DNA of 64,000 nucleotides from an uncultured Muribaculaceae bacterium (lineage in GTDB: Bacteria; Bacteroidota; Bacteroidia; Bacteroidales; Muribaculaceae), in NCBI GenBank assembly GCA_947628305.1, contig CANQZG010000009.1:1-64000 (forward strand). The letters are read 5' to 3'. Position numbers and translations under genes: made by a program. The notes below the pieces were generated by a model. The model saw only the letters and a program-made list of their open reading frames with translations, was not told the DNA's origin and ran no database searches. Shown piece after piece: positions 20,836-31,705 of the stretch (positions within the stretch are counted from its first letter, which is position 1; every line of letters begins with the position of its first letter).

Positions 20836-22068
20836 ATGGGGCGTTATATTCTCACGGCGCAACAATGGCTTGAAAACATTGGCATGCCACAGGAGCATCT
20901 GAAGTCGGTATCGGCTTTCATGCTCGCCTGTGGCGTGTTGGTTCTTGCATGGGTCGTGTACCGCATAATAACACGTCCAGTGGCCCATATCCTAATCAGG
21001 TTCGCCCGGCATACGGCCGCGACATGGGATGACAAACTACTATCGCCCAAAATGTTACATGCGGCGGGAGGACTCATCACGGCAATACTGCTGACGATTA
21101 CCCTTCCTGATACCCTGTCGCTCTACCCTCTTTGGAAAACAGTTGCACTCAAATGCTGCCGGATACTCAACATTGTCGCGAGCGTCATCCTTGTATACCG
21201 AACCCTCAACGCGCTCTATGATATAATATGCGAGAACAAGAACACCCCTGTCGATTCCCTGAAAGGGGTAAGGCAGATGCTTCAAATAATCGCCATTATC
21301 ATAGGTGTCATCCTGATTGTCAGCATCATAACCGACCGTAACATCACATTCATACTGTCGGGAATCGGTGCATCGGCGGCCGTATTGATGTTGATTTTCA
21401 AGGATTCGATACTTGGTGTCGTAGCCGGGGTTAAACTGACGACCAACAACATGTTGCGCACCGGCGACTGGATTTCAGCACCGAAATACGGCGCGAACGG
21501 GATAGTGATTGACGTAACGCTAACGACCGTAAAAGTCCAGAACTATGACATGTCGATTGTCACCATACCGCCATACTCTCTCGTCAGCGATGCGTTCCAA
21601 AACTGGCGCGGGATGCAGGAGAGCGGTGGCCGACGCATCATGCGTTCACTGTCAATCGACCTCAATTCAATCGGCTTCATCCAGCCACAGGAGCTTGAAC
21701 AGTTCGCTTCAGAGCCTTGGGCCGAAGGTATCGACCTATCGACACGTCAGGCCAACATAACATTGTTCCGCAAATATCTTGAACATTACATCACCACCGT
21801 GCCGACAGCGTTGCTGTCACCTCCGGGACATATCACCCCCGACTCGACAGCCGCGGGGCAGCTGATATGGATGGTACGGGAATTGCAACCCACCCAACAC
21901 GGTCTTCCTGTTGAAATCTATCTGTTCACCACCGAGACCTCATGGCGACCCTACGAGCAAGTACAGGCCGACATACTTGACCATATAATCGCCACGGTAC
22001 ACGAGTTCGGTCTACGTGTATACCAGTCCCCCTCGGGTCTCGATATACTGTCTCTCACACAAAAATAA
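20836..22068 (+). CDS. Mechanosensitive ion channel family protein (MscS)
   Basis: TM region, IGASAAVLMLIFKDSILGVVAGVKLTTNNMLRTGDWI. Confidence 0.9.
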   Translation: MGRYILTAQQWLENIGMPQEHLKSVSAFMLACGVLVLAWVVYRIITRPVAHILIRFARHTAATWDDKLLSPKMLHAAGGLITAILLTITLPDTLSLYPLWKTVALKCCRILNIVASVILVYRTLNALYDIICENKNTPVDSLKGVRQMLQIIAIIIGVILIVSIITDRNITFILSGIGASAAVLMLIFKDSILGVVAGVKLTTNNMLRTGDWISAPKYGANGIVIDVTLTTVKVQNYDMSIVTIPPYSLVSDAFQNWRGMQESGGRRIMRSLSIDLNSIGFIQPQELEQFASEPWAEGIDLSTRQANITLFRKYLEHYITTVPTALLSPPGHITPDSTAAGQLIWMVRELQPTQHGLPVEIYLFTTETSWRPYEQVQADILDHIIATVHEFGLRVYQSPSGLDILSLTQK

Positions 22069-22075
22069 TTACACT

Positions 22076-23128
22076 ATGAAAAAAATCCTTTCAATACTTT
22101 TGACCTTGGTAGCCTGTATAGGCTCACAGGCACAGACCCCGATGAAATTTGCATTCACGGGCGACATAATGATGGGCACAAACTATCCCGAAACACCCAA
22201 GGGCGCATATCTCCCGGCCAATGACGGCGCACAACTGTTCAAGGACGTAAAAGCCGTATTATCCCAGGCCGATATTGCCGCCGGCAACCTTGAAGGGACA
22301 CTTCTCGACAATGGCGGGACGGTGAAACGATGCAGCGACCCAAGCATCTGTTACGCGTTCCGCACCCCCACCGCATACGTAAACAACCTCACAGACGCAG
22401 ACATGGACTTCATGGGGATAGCCAACAACCATATCAATGATTTCGGGGCGGCCGGTATCGCATCCACCGAGAAAACACTTGGCGGCGCAGGAATAAAGTA
22501 CGCCGGGTTGCGCGGACGCTGCGAGACCGCAATCATCGAGAAGCGAGGCAAAAAAGTGGGATTCGCCGCTTTCGGCCACAACCGTGGCACATTGAGCATC
22601 CACGACATGGAGGAGGTTAAGCGCGTTGTCGGAGACCTTGACAGGAAATGTGACATCGTAGTAGTCTCGTTCCACGGAGGCGGGGAAGGCCCACGTTTCA
22701 CCCATGTCCCTCACGCCTCCGAGACTTGTTTCGGCGAAAACCGTGGAAATGTAGAGAAGTTTGCCCACACGGCAATCGATGCCGGTGCCGACATCGTCTA
22801 CGGACACGGGCCACATGTCACCCGTGCGGTCGAACTTTACAAAGACCGTTTCATCATGTACAGTCTCGGTAACTTCTGCACACCTTATCGCGTGAATCTC
22901 AACGGAATCAGCGGACACGCCCCCGTGGTAACAGTCGACACTGACGCTTCAGGCCGATTCATCTCCGGGAAAATACACTCGTTCATTCAACAGAAAGGCA
23001 TAGGCCCGCGCATCGACAAGAACAATGCCGTGTCCAAGAACATGCGTGCCCTCACCCTGTCCGATTTCCCATCCACGCCAATCACCATAGCCGATGACGG
23101 CTCAATCACACGAAAAACCAAGAAATGA
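22076..23128 (+). CDS. CapA family protein (poly-gamma-glutamate synthesis/metallophosphatase-like)
   Basis: FAFTGDIMMGTNYPE, AAGNLEGTLLDNGG, GHGPHVTRAVELYKDRFIMYSLGNF. Start corrected to the Met at 22076. Confidence 0.88.
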   Translation: MKKILSILLTLVACIGSQAQTPMKFAFTGDIMMGTNYPETPKGAYLPANDGAQLFKDVKAVLSQADIAAGNLEGTLLDNGGTVKRCSDPSICYAFRTPTAYVNNLTDADMDFMGIANNHINDFGAAGIASTEKTLGGAGIKYAGLRGRCETAIIEKRGKKVGFAAFGHNRGTLSIHDMEEVKRVVGDLDRKCDIVVVSFHGGGEGPRFTHVPHASETCFGENRGNVEKFAHTAIDAGADIVYGHGPHVTRAVELYKDRFIMYSLGNFCTPYRVNLNGISGHAPVVTVDTDASGRFISGKIHSFIQQKGIGPRIDKNNAVSKNMRALTLSDFPSTPITIADDGSITRKTKK

Positions 23129-24441
23129 GCCACAGACTCCTTTCATCAGTCGCCGATTCAATCAAGCGTAACAGTCTCCTCTCACCGGGGACACGAGTCA
23201 TTGTCGCCCTTAGCGGAGGAGCAGACTCTGTCGCGCTGCTTGCGGCCTTGACCGAGTTAGGATATGATTGCGTGGCCGCACACTGCAATTTCCATTTACG
23301 CGGTGATGAAAGCGACCGTGACGAACGCCATGCACGCAAGACCGCCGAGATGTTGAACGCCGATTTCCGCCTGATTCATTTCGATATCGACGAGCGGAAA
23401 AAGATGACAGGCGAATCAACCGAAATGGCATGCCGCTCCCTGCGTTACGACTGGTTCCGCAAACTCCTTGACAGCGAAAAAGCCGAGGCTGTGGCCGTGG
23501 CACATCACCGAGACGACAACATCGAGACATTCTTCCTGAACCTATTAAGGGGCACCGGATTAGCGGGACTAAAAGCCATGAACCCACGCAACGGCCATAT
23601 CATACGGCCTATGCTCGACATCACACGTGAGGATGTAGAGTCCTATCTTTCATCCTTGGGACTGAAGTATGTCACCGACAGCACCAACCTTGAAAGCGAG
23701 TATCTGCGAAATCGTCTACGCAACATTGTGTTACCCGCGATTTACAATCAATTTCCCAACGGAGCGACAGCGATTTCAACGACAATCACCAATTTATCAG
23801 ACACATACACTCTATTCCGCTCACTTGTGGACGAAAAGCGTCGCATGTATACCGATGATGACGGCGTAATCGACATCGCATCGCTTATCGCCAACGAACC
23901 CATGGCTGCAAATCTGCTCAACGAATTCATGCGCGACAATGGCGCGGACGCATCACTGGCCGATGACATCCTGCGCTCATCCCACAAGTCAGGGAAATTC
24001 TTCCATACCCCCCTGACAACCTATCTGCTCGACCGTGGACGTTTAATCCCTACAACACAAGATGAACGACAGGAATCTATCATCGTGCGACTCGATTCCC
24101 ACCCATTTTCAATGATGACCGAGCCAGTCGGCGCATTCAATCCGGGACGAGACCCGATGACCGCCTATTTCGATGCAAGCATACTTGACGGAGACCCGCA
24201 ATTCGAACTACGCACCATGCGCCCGGGCGACCGTCTGTCACCATTCGGGATGAAAGGGACAAAAAAAGTGAGCGACATATTCAATGACGCTCACATCTCG
24301 CTCGTTGAAAAGAGCCGACCCAAAATCCTGACCCGTAACGGAGAAATAATCTGGGTTGTTGGCGTCCGGCATTCAAGATTGTTCCGGGTCGGCCCTTCAA
24401 CTCAATATTTTATAACCGTGCGTTACACAGGCTCTATTTGA
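23125..24441 (+). CDS. tilS: tRNA(Ile)-lysidine synthetase
   Basis: VALSGGADSVALLAAL PP-loop, HHRDDNIETFFLNLLRGTGLAGL. Confidence 0.95.
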   Translation: MSHRLLSSVADSIKRNSLLSPGTRVIVALSGGADSVALLAALTELGYDCVAAHCNFHLRGDESDRDERHARKTAEMLNADFRLIHFDIDERKKMTGESTEMACRSLRYDWFRKLLDSEKAEAVAVAHHRDDNIETFFLNLLRGTGLAGLKAMNPRNGHIIRPMLDITREDVESYLSSLGLKYVTDSTNLESEYLRNRLRNIVLPAIYNQFPNGATAISTTITNLSDTYTLFRSLVDEKRRMYTDDDGVIDIASLIANEPMAANLLNEFMRDNGADASLADDILRSSHKSGKFFHTPLTTYLLDRGRLIPTTQDERQESIIVRLDSHPFSMMTEPVGAFNPGRDPMTAYFDASILDGDPQFELRTMRPGDRLSPFGMKGTKKVSDIFNDAHISLVEKSRPKILTRNGEIIWVVGVRHSRLFRVGPSTQYFITVRYTGSI

Positions 24442-26647
24442 CCGCTTCAAGAAGGAGTACACGACTGGCCCACTCGTTGCGTTGGCTGTTATCCACCGAA
24501 TGATTGACAGGCATCTCGAGTCCGTTATCCATCAGGAAACGCCCGGTAAACGTCTTGCCCTCAAATTTCATCGGCTTATTGTCTATGCGGTTCAACTCCG
24601 TCACCCGATAGGTCTTGTCGGGGTCGAGTCCTGCCATAGGCACACGCGGATATTGCTTGTTGCGGAACGCCTCGGTCTTCCACCAAAAGAACACGGCGCG
24701 GTCTTTTTCGGGCGACGTATACATCAATGACGCCGCACCCTGATTGTCGTAGGGTGACAGCAAACGGTAGATATCGCCTTGCTGGACGACGGGACGGATG
24801 GATTTATACTCCTCGATAGCCTTACGACAAAGAGCCTTTTCTTCTTCCGTCATGTTCTGTGGCTGTATTTCCATACCGAGACGGCCGCTCATCGCGACAT
24901 CTATGCGATATTTCAACGGAGTCACACGATGGGTCTGATGATTGGGAGTGGCACTGATATGCGAGGCCATAGCGACAGCGGGATAAAAGTAGGATGTACC
25001 CCACTGGATATACACACGCTGCAGTGCATCGGTGTTGTCACTCACCCAAAACTCATCAAACCAAGGCAGTACACCATAGTTGGCACGACCCCCACCTCCG
25101 GCGCAAGCCTGGATTGTGACATCGGGGTATTTGGCCCGTATACGGTCAAGGTTTTTTGCAAGCCCCTTGTGATAGTCGATGAACAGGTGGCTCTGATTGT
25201 CGGCCGACAGATATTGCGAGCCATGGTTCAATTGCGACATGTTGGCATCCCATTTGATGTAATCTATATCGGGATATTTGGTCATCAGTGTATCGACAAT
25301 CGTGAATACAATATCCTGGACGGCCGGATTCCCGAGGTCGAGAACCATCTGACCTCCACCACGTCCGTACTTCGGTTCACGATTGGCGGCCTTCACCACA
25401 TATTCGGGATGTTTCTCAAACAGCTCGCTCTTGACATTAACCATCTCCGGCTCAATCCATATACCGAATTTCACGCCATGCTTGCGTGCCGACTTTATAA
25501 GTCCATCGATACCGTTAGGCAGTTTGCGCTTATCCACGCGCCAGTCACCGAGACCGACCTTGTCATTGTCGCGGGGATATTTGACTCCGAACCATCCGTC
25601 ATCCATAACGAACAATTCACCTCCCATCGAGGCGATATCCTCCATCATCTTGTCCATCCCGGCCTCGTTGATGTCAAAATAAACACCTTCCCAGCTGTTG
25701 AGCAATATCTTGCGTAACTCATTGCCATGAGCCATACGGTGGTTTCTCGCCCAACGGTGGAAATTACGGCTGACTCCACTAAGGCCGTCATTGCTGTAAC
25801 TCAACGCAAGGACAGGGGTTGTAAACACCTCGCCTTTCTTAAGATTATAGGGCGAGTCCTCCTCATTGATTCCGGCAAAGAAATGATGATAGTCGCTCGC
25901 GTCGGTGTCGATACGCAGTTTATAATTACCACTGTAACACAGTGCCGCGCCGATTGTACGCCCCGTGTTCTCCTGCGGTTTGCCGTCAAGAGAGAACATC
26001 ACTTCACTGTGAGCGAAGTGGGAGTTGCGCACACCGTCACGATTCTTGATGACTTTCATCCCGTGGGCGAGCGGCTGCGCATCTACATGAGTCTCGTTAC
26101 CCCATGCGCCATAAAGATTGGACAACCATACATTGCCATAACGCACGGGGATATACCCCGAGGCGAAACGTGTCAACTTAACCGTCCCCTTTTCCCCATG
26201 TAAAATATCAGTCCATGTCTCCATGACATCGGCATCGGGATATGTGCGGTAATTGACATTCACCGTGAAAGGATAGTAGGCATCTTTAAGCCTTATGACG
26301 GTGAGGTCTCCCTTCCCGTCCTTGCGGTGCTCGACACCATCGACACGTAGGTCGAGTGTCATGTTCCCGTCACTGTGAACCGCGCTCAACGCCGTTTCCG
26401 GCACTGTTATAAGGCCATAGTCGGGATAGGCGTCACGATTGGCCGCCCCCGCCGATTTTAGCGAAGAAGCATCGGCATCGGTTATGTTTGCGCCGTAATA
26501 CAGATGTTTCAGTTTCTTCCCTTTTGTCGCGTCAAGGACCATCGATGACGACTTGGTGTCGACCTTGACAATCTCGGCCGTGGCAACCGCAGAAGCCATG
26601 AACACCGCCAGCGAGACAGCAAATATTCTATTCAGTATTCTATTCAT
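24434..26647 (-). CDS. GH36 alpha-galactosidase (melibiase) with signal peptide
   Basis: Signal peptide; LFVMDDGWFG, KFGIWIEPEMVN, IDYIKWDANMS (nucleophile), CAGGGGRAN, FWVSDNTDA. Confidence 0.92.
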   Translation of the reverse strand: MNRILNRIFAVSLAVFMASAVATAEIVKVDTKSSSMVLDATKGKKLKHLYYGANITDADASSLKSAGAANRDAYPDYGLITVPETALSAVHSDGNMTLDLRVDGVEHRKDGKGDLTVIRLKDAYYPFTVNVNYRTYPDADVMETWTDILHGEKGTVKLTRFASGYIPVRYGNVWLSNLYGAWGNETHVDAQPLAHGMKVIKNRDGVRNSHFAHSEVMFSLDGKPQENTGRTIGAALCYSGNYKLRIDTDASDYHHFFAGINEEDSPYNLKKGEVFTTPVLALSYSNDGLSGVSRNFHRWARNHRMAHGNELRKILLNSWEGVYFDINEAGMDKMMEDIASMGGELFVMDDGWFGVKYPRDNDKVGLGDWRVDKRKLPNGIDGLIKSARKHGVKFGIWIEPEMVNVKSELFEKHPEYVVKAANREPKYGRGGGQMVLDLGNPAVQDIVFTIVDTLMTKYPDIDYIKWDANMSQLNHGSQYLSADNQSHLFIDYHKGLAKNLDRIRAKYPDVTIQACAGGGGRANYGVLPWFDEFWVSDNTDALQRVYIQWGTSYFYPAVAMASHISATPNHQTHRVTPLKYRIDVAMSGRLGMEIQPQNMTEEEKALCRKAIEEYKSIRPVVQQGDIYRLLSPYDNQGAASLMYTSPEKDRAVFFWWKTEAFRNKQYPRVPMAGLDPDKTYRVTELNRIDNKPMKFEGKTFTGRFLMDNGLEMPVNHSVDNSQRNEWASRVLLLEAVK

Positions 26648-26656
26648 TACTAATAT

Positions 26657-27523
26657 CTATCGTTTATGTGCGTCAAGCAACAGTTCGCCGAAAGCCTCGA
26701 TATTCTCTGCTGTAATCGCAGGCATCGGGTCAGAATTCATCGCCGTATCAAGTGTAGTCTCCCCTGAAAGAACGAGGACACCAAGCGCACCGGCGTTACG
26801 TGCCATCGCTACATCGGTATATATGCGGTCGCCGCACATCGCGATTTCATCGGCCTGCAGGTTGTGGAGGAAACGGATTCCCGAAAGCATGTCGGGGTTG
26901 GGTTTGCCGATTACAATGTCAGGCTCACGCCCTGTCGCATGCTCGATACACTTGCATAACGAGCCACAGTCAACGAGCACAGTGGGCTGGTCGGTGGGGC
27001 ACACACGGTCAGGGTTCGTGGCAATGTAAGGAATCCCTTGCGACGCCCACCATGAGGCATGGCACAGCTTGGGATAATCGAGAGTCGTGTCAAATGCCAC
27101 CACAAGGGCATCAGGACGGTCGGCGGCATCGATTGCCGCCATTTCAAACCCCGCGCTCTCAAATTCCTTTATCATGCTCGGTGTCCCGACCACATACAGA
27201 CGACGAGCCTCGGGCATTGTCGCGTGGATATAGTCTATTGTCGCCACAGCGGTGGTGTACATCTGTTCACGGTCGGCCTCGATTCCCAATTTCGACAGCT
27301 TGGCAAGATAATCGGCGATGCTGCGTGTCGGGTTATTGGTCAGGAACGAATAGCCGATTCCATTGTCAGTCAGTGACTGAAGGAATTTCTTGGTGAACGG
27401 GAACAGGGTCGAACCCATATATATAGTCCCGTCCATGTCGAGGGCGACATGTTTTATTTTAGCGCATGCCCCGAGAAGTTCCTCCCGGGACATAGGTGTG
27501 ATATAACGGTCGGTCTTAATCAT
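26657..27523 (-). CDS. HAD-IIA family phosphatase (NagD/AraL/phosphoglycolate or glycerol-3-P phosphatase-like)
   Basis: VALDMDGTIYMG, FLTNNPTRS, IGKPNPDML, MCGDRIYTDVAMARNAG. Confidence 0.9.
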   Translation of the reverse strand: MIKTDRYITPMSREELLGACAKIKHVALDMDGTIYMGSTLFPFTKKFLQSLTDNGIGYSFLTNNPTRSIADYLAKLSKLGIEADREQMYTTAVATIDYIHATMPEARRLYVVGTPSMIKEFESAGFEMAAIDAADRPDALVVAFDTTLDYPKLCHASWWASQGIPYIATNPDRVCPTDQPTVLVDCGSLCKCIEHATGREPDIVIGKPNPDMLSGIRFLHNLQADEIAMCGDRIYTDVAMARNAGALGVLVLSGETTLDTAMNSDPMPAITAENIEAFGELLLDAHKR

Positions 27524-27525
27524 TT

Positions 27526-29076
27526 TTAGAAATTAGAAAGGTCGTTTTTCTCATTGTTCAATTCATTGACAATCGCCTGGTCTTTCTCCTGCTGGGCATA
27601 GAACTTGTTGCTTCGTTCATATCCGTCACGCGGAGCCAGCCACATTGACACGAAAGTAATCGCGCCAAGCACACCGACACCTATAATAATATAGAACACC
27701 ATGTTCCATCCCCAGTGGTCGGCTACGATACCAATACCGATAGCCGACAGGAATGAACCAACGTAACCGAATATACCGGCGAGACCGTTGGCTGTGGCCG
27801 AGGCTTCCTTAGTGGCATGGTTGGCCGAGGCAATCCCGATTAGGGCCTGCGGGCCGTAGATAAAGAAACCGGCCATTGCGAGCATGACAATCGAGACAAT
27901 CATTGGAAGTTCGGGGAACAAGATGAAAATAGCCATAAAAGCCACGGCGCATGACATGCAGACGAAACACATGCGATGAGCCTTACCCTTGAAAATGTGG
28001 TCGGTAGCCCATCCGGCAAAGATAGTGCCAACGATTGCAAAGATTTCAAACGCGCCGACTGACCATGCGGCATCCTCGATTGACATGTGGCGTGCCTCGG
28101 TGAGGAACTTAGGACCCCAGTCAAGAATACCCATACGCATAACATATACAAAGACATTGGCGATGCAGAGCGTCCATATCCAACGGTTAGTCCACACCAT
28201 CGCCTTGAGGAACTTGCCGCGTGACGGCGACTTGCCGTCCTTGGTTTCCTTTTTACCCGTATTTGTTCCCGGGAGTTCAGGAAGGCCGACCGAACGGGGG
28301 TCGTCACGCAATCCGAAATATAGCCATGCAGCGCCAAGAATCGCGAGACAGCCGGGCAACCAGAAACACCATTTCCATGCGTCCCAGTGCATCGCATAAT
28401 TCTTGATTGTCTCCATATTCTTGGCGACAGACGGGTCAAGATTCAGGTTGGAGGCAATGCGGTTGATTATTTCAGGGTCGGCACTAAGGTCACGCCCCAT
28501 CGTGCCCATGATGTAACCGCACACGACCACAGCGAGCGCGGCGCCTATCGAATGGGATGTATTCCAGATTGACATCTTGGTGGCGAGTTCCGACGGATGA
28601 ATCCACGACGGCAACAGACGCGCACACGGAGGGTAACCCACCCCTTGGAACAACTGGTTGAGTATGATTGTCACGGCCATCACGAGCACAAGCATGTTGA
28701 TAAAATCAGGGCCGGCATCCACGCCTGTAATCCATGAACTGATGTTCACCCCGAAACCGAACGCGAAGTTGGAGGCCGCACACAACAGCAGGCCGATTGC
28801 CATGACAGCGCGTGCGCTGTATTTATCGACAACAAAACCGTTGATAAAACGCGACAGTCCGTAAATCAAAGAGCCGATACCTATTACGATACCGAAACTC
28901 GTGTTGGAGATGCCATACTGTGCCGTAAGCCCCGGCATGGCGATGGAGAAGTTCTTACGTACAAAATAATAGATGGCGTACCCAATCATGGACACGAGAA
29001 TTGTACGCAGCTGCCAGCTCTTGAATTGCTTGACAACTTCAGGTTTCCAGCCTGCATAGATGTTTTCTTTAGCCAT
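27526..29076 (-). CDS. glpT: MFS organophosphate:phosphate antiporter, GlpT-like glycerol-3-phosphate transporter
   Basis: GYAIYYFVRKNFSIAMPGL, DKYSARAVMAIGLL, GVGYPPCARLLPSWI; GlpT/UhpT family. Context with glpABC supports glpT. Confidence 0.88.
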   Translation of the reverse strand: MAKENIYAGWKPEVVKQFKSWQLRTILVSMIGYAIYYFVRKNFSIAMPGLTAQYGISNTSFGIVIGIGSLIYGLSRFINGFVVDKYSARAVMAIGLLLCAASNFAFGFGVNISSWITGVDAGPDFINMLVLVMAVTIILNQLFQGVGYPPCARLLPSWIHPSELATKMSIWNTSHSIGAALAVVVCGYIMGTMGRDLSADPEIINRIASNLNLDPSVAKNMETIKNYAMHWDAWKWCFWLPGCLAILGAAWLYFGLRDDPRSVGLPELPGTNTGKKETKDGKSPSRGKFLKAMVWTNRWIWTLCIANVFVYVMRMGILDWGPKFLTEARHMSIEDAAWSVGAFEIFAIVGTIFAGWATDHIFKGKAHRMCFVCMSCAVAFMAIFILFPELPMIVSIVMLAMAGFFIYGPQALIGIASANHATKEASATANGLAGIFGYVGSFLSAIGIGIVADHWGWNMVFYIIIGVGVLGAITFVSMWLAPRDGYERSNKFYAQQEKDQAIVNELNNEKNDLSNF

Positions 29077-29195
29077 TGCGAAAAGAATATGTTTCTGTGA
29101 TTGGTATTAATTTACAAAGTTAATAATTTCTGCCAATTTACAGCAACGGACGCGACATGGCCGCGTCCCTGATGCAAGAGAAATCCATATCGGGG

Positions 29196-30461
29196 TCACA
29201 CCAGGCCGTTGGCACGGCGTGTGGCCTCCACATCGAGCGCATCGGCGATAACCGAGATAGGATTATATACCGGCACGCCTGTGCTCATCTCAATCTGCCA
29301 CTTGCACGTCTCGCAGTCGGTGGCCACAAAATCAACGTTAGCCTCCTTTATATGCTCAAAAAGGTCTTTACCGATGGCCTGGGAATAGGCATAATTCTCT
29401 TTCTTGAAGCCGTAAGTCCCGGCAATGCCACAACACTGGGATTCAATAGGCACAAAATCCACACCGGGGATGCTCTTAAGCAATGACACCGAGTAGATTG
29501 TCCATCCGAGTTTCTGCATGTGACATGGAGTGTGATAGGTTATCCGTGCCTTGTAATCGGGACGGAACACAAGTTTCACGCCCTCGGTCTCCATCAGACG
29601 GTACAGCCATGCGGTGGCGATTAATATATCCTCGCGCACGTCTGAATTATCAACCCCCAGGAGATGGGGGTATTCATCACGCATCGTGAAGATGCAAGTC
29701 GAGCTTGTTCCCACCACCGGAGCATGCCCTTCCATGACGGCCTTGCGTATCGAGTTGATGTTCAGCTCGGCATCACGCTTGGCCTCCTTGACAAGACGAT
29801 TGGCGATTTTGGCCACACCGCAGCACTTCTCCTTTTCAAGGAGACGCACCCCATAGCCGATAGCGTTCATTACCTTAACGAAGTCCTGTCCCAATTTGGG
29901 ATAGTTATAGTTTACATAACATCCGTGAAAATAGGACACCTGACGGGCATACACGCTCTGGTCGGGGGCTTTTTTCTTCATCCATGACTCAAACGTACGC
30001 CCCGCGTATGCCGGAAATTGACGGTGACTGTCAACACCGATAGTGACATCCATCGCCTTCTTCACAATAGGCATCTTGAGCACAGTGTTGACAATCGGTG
30101 CCATCTTTGTCGCCATCGAGCCGACAAAGTCGGTGTTGGCGAGCGTCCAGTCACGCAGCGGCACCGGCTTCTTGTCATAGTCGAGACGGGCCATCTGGAT
30201 GATGTCTCCGATTTTGACATTGGATGGACACGCCACTTCACACCGCTTACAATTCAAGCAATATTTCAACGCCTTGTCATAGAACTCGGGGTTCTTCAGA
30301 CGGTAACGTTCACCGTCAGGACCGGCCTGCTTAGGCCCGGGATAATCGGGGTTAACCGCAAGAACAGGACAATAGGCCGTACATATTGTACATTTTATGC
30401 ACTGTTCAAAATTATTGGGACTTATATTCTTTACCTGGTATTCCATCGCTCCTGCCATCAT
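29196..30461 (-). CDS. glpC: Anaerobic glycerol-3-phosphate dehydrogenase subunit C
   Basis: Two 4Fe-4S clusters CIKCTICTAYCPV, CLNCKRCEVACPS; CCG motifs EKCCGVAKI, SQCCGIAGTYG. Confidence 0.93.
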   Translation of the reverse strand: MMAGAMEYQVKNISPNNFEQCIKCTICTAYCPVLAVNPDYPGPKQAGPDGERYRLKNPEFYDKALKYCLNCKRCEVACPSNVKIGDIIQMARLDYDKKPVPLRDWTLANTDFVGSMATKMAPIVNTVLKMPIVKKAMDVTIGVDSHRQFPAYAGRTFESWMKKKAPDQSVYARQVSYFHGCYVNYNYPKLGQDFVKVMNAIGYGVRLLEKEKCCGVAKIANRLVKEAKRDAELNINSIRKAVMEGHAPVVGTSSTCIFTMRDEYPHLLGVDNSDVREDILIATAWLYRLMETEGVKLVFRPDYKARITYHTPCHMQKLGWTIYSVSLLKSIPGVDFVPIESQCCGIAGTYGFKKENYAYSQAIGKDLFEHIKEANVDFVATDCETCKWQIEMSTGVPVYNPISVIADALDVEATRRANGLV

Positions 30462-31705
30462 TTTTGATTCAATATTAGGTCGGCGACCTCAAGCGCGGTC
30501 ACCGTAGCCACACCCGCGCCCGACTCCTCTTTCAGCGGATTGCATCCGCCGAGAATCGCTCCGGCCGCATAAACATTCTCAATAACCTTGCCATCTTTCT
30601 TGACACGGAACTGCGGGTCGGTGTCCACTCCGAACTCCATGAAAGGTTGCGCCTCGAAAAGATTTTTCCTAAACCATTCATCACGGTCGGAAGGCACCCT
30701 GACATCAAGGTTAAACACAGGTTCAACCACTTTGTGAGGTTCGGCGACAAGGCCATGGCTGAAAAAGCTACCGGTGGCGAGAATGAAATTATCGGCGAAC
30801 AAGCTGACCGGTGCAAGATTCACAGTCTCGACCGAGACCATACGTGCAGCCTTCATATAACCGCTGCTGACACTGTCTCCAAGGAAATAAACACCGCCAA
30901 GGGATTCAAAATAACGCCGCAGAGCCATCTGGCAACGCAACCCGCCAACCGACATCGGGATAACAGGCACACATGACAACGGAGCCTTAACCTTAGAACG
31001 CAAGTCCACAAGAGGTTTCTCCGAGTCAAGCCCGACAACCGCAGGAATCAACACCATATCAATGTCAGGTGTCAACACCCGGTTTATCTCGGTCGCAAAT
31101 AGGTCAAGGTTGTCGCCTTTAAGGTATTTGGCAATCGCCGTGGCACGCATTTCCGATGAACTTTTGCGCAGACGCTCAAGGTCGGGAAGCGAGAGGGTAT
31201 AACTCACGCTTACAATTCCTTTCTTCTTCAATTCATCGGCAATGAATTCAGGATAAAAGTCAAGATACCCTTTAAAGTTTATAATCGCAACCTTTTTCCA
31301 TTTGATGGCAGCAAGGTCTTCGCAAGTGGCATAATCGTCAAGAGTAAGCCATGCCGGACGGCAACGCCCTATCGGTGTGAGATGATAATGGTTGGCTGTC
31401 GCGTCCCCCTTGAATGTCAACCCCGCCTCCGAGAGAAGATTTTTCACCTCGGCGGCGTGTGATATGACTTTTTCCGCACCCACCTTGGAATAAGGATGAA
31501 CGGCGGGGAGATTTTTAATCCCCTCGACCGGGTTGGTCACACTATGGCCATCGACCGAACCGAGCAACCCGAAAGAGCCGGAGCTGAAATGAAGCGCGCT
31601 CTGACCCGAGGATATTATCGCGACTTTCTGCCCTGCCTTAGCAAGACGTATCCCGGCCAAAAGGCCGCTCAAGCCACCGCCTATTATGATACTGTTATAT
31701 TTCAT
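30458..31705 (-). CDS. glpB: Anaerobic glycerol-3-phosphate dehydrogenase subunit B
   Basis: SIIIGGGLSGLLAGIRLAKAGQKVAIIS; C-terminal NVYAAGAILGGCNPLKEESGAGVA; overlaps glpA and glpC. Confidence 0.92.
   Translation of the reverse strand: MKYNSIIIGGGLSGLLAGIRLAKAGQKVAIISSGQSALHFSSGSFGLLGSVDGHSVTNPVEGIKNLPAVHPYSKVGAEKVISHAAEVKNLLSEAGLTFKGDATANHYHLTPIGRCRPAWLTLDDYATCEDLAAIKWKKVAIINFKGYLDFYPEFIADELKKKGIVSVSYTLSLPDLERLRKSSSEMRATAIAKYLKGDNLDLFATEINRVLTPDIDMVLIPAVVGLDSEKPLVDLRSKVKAPLSCVPVIPMSVGGLRCQMALRRYFESLGGVYFLGDSVSSGYMKAARMVSVETVNLAPVSLFADNFILATGSFFSHGLVAEPHKVVEPVFNLDVRVPSDRDEWFRKNLFEAQPFMEFGVDTDPQFRVKKDGKVIENVYAAGAILGGCNPLKEESGAGVATVTALEVADLILNQK

Noticed and set aside
24779-25717. 312-aa plus-strand ORF
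   Set aside because: Antisense to the GH36 gene; no domain signature.
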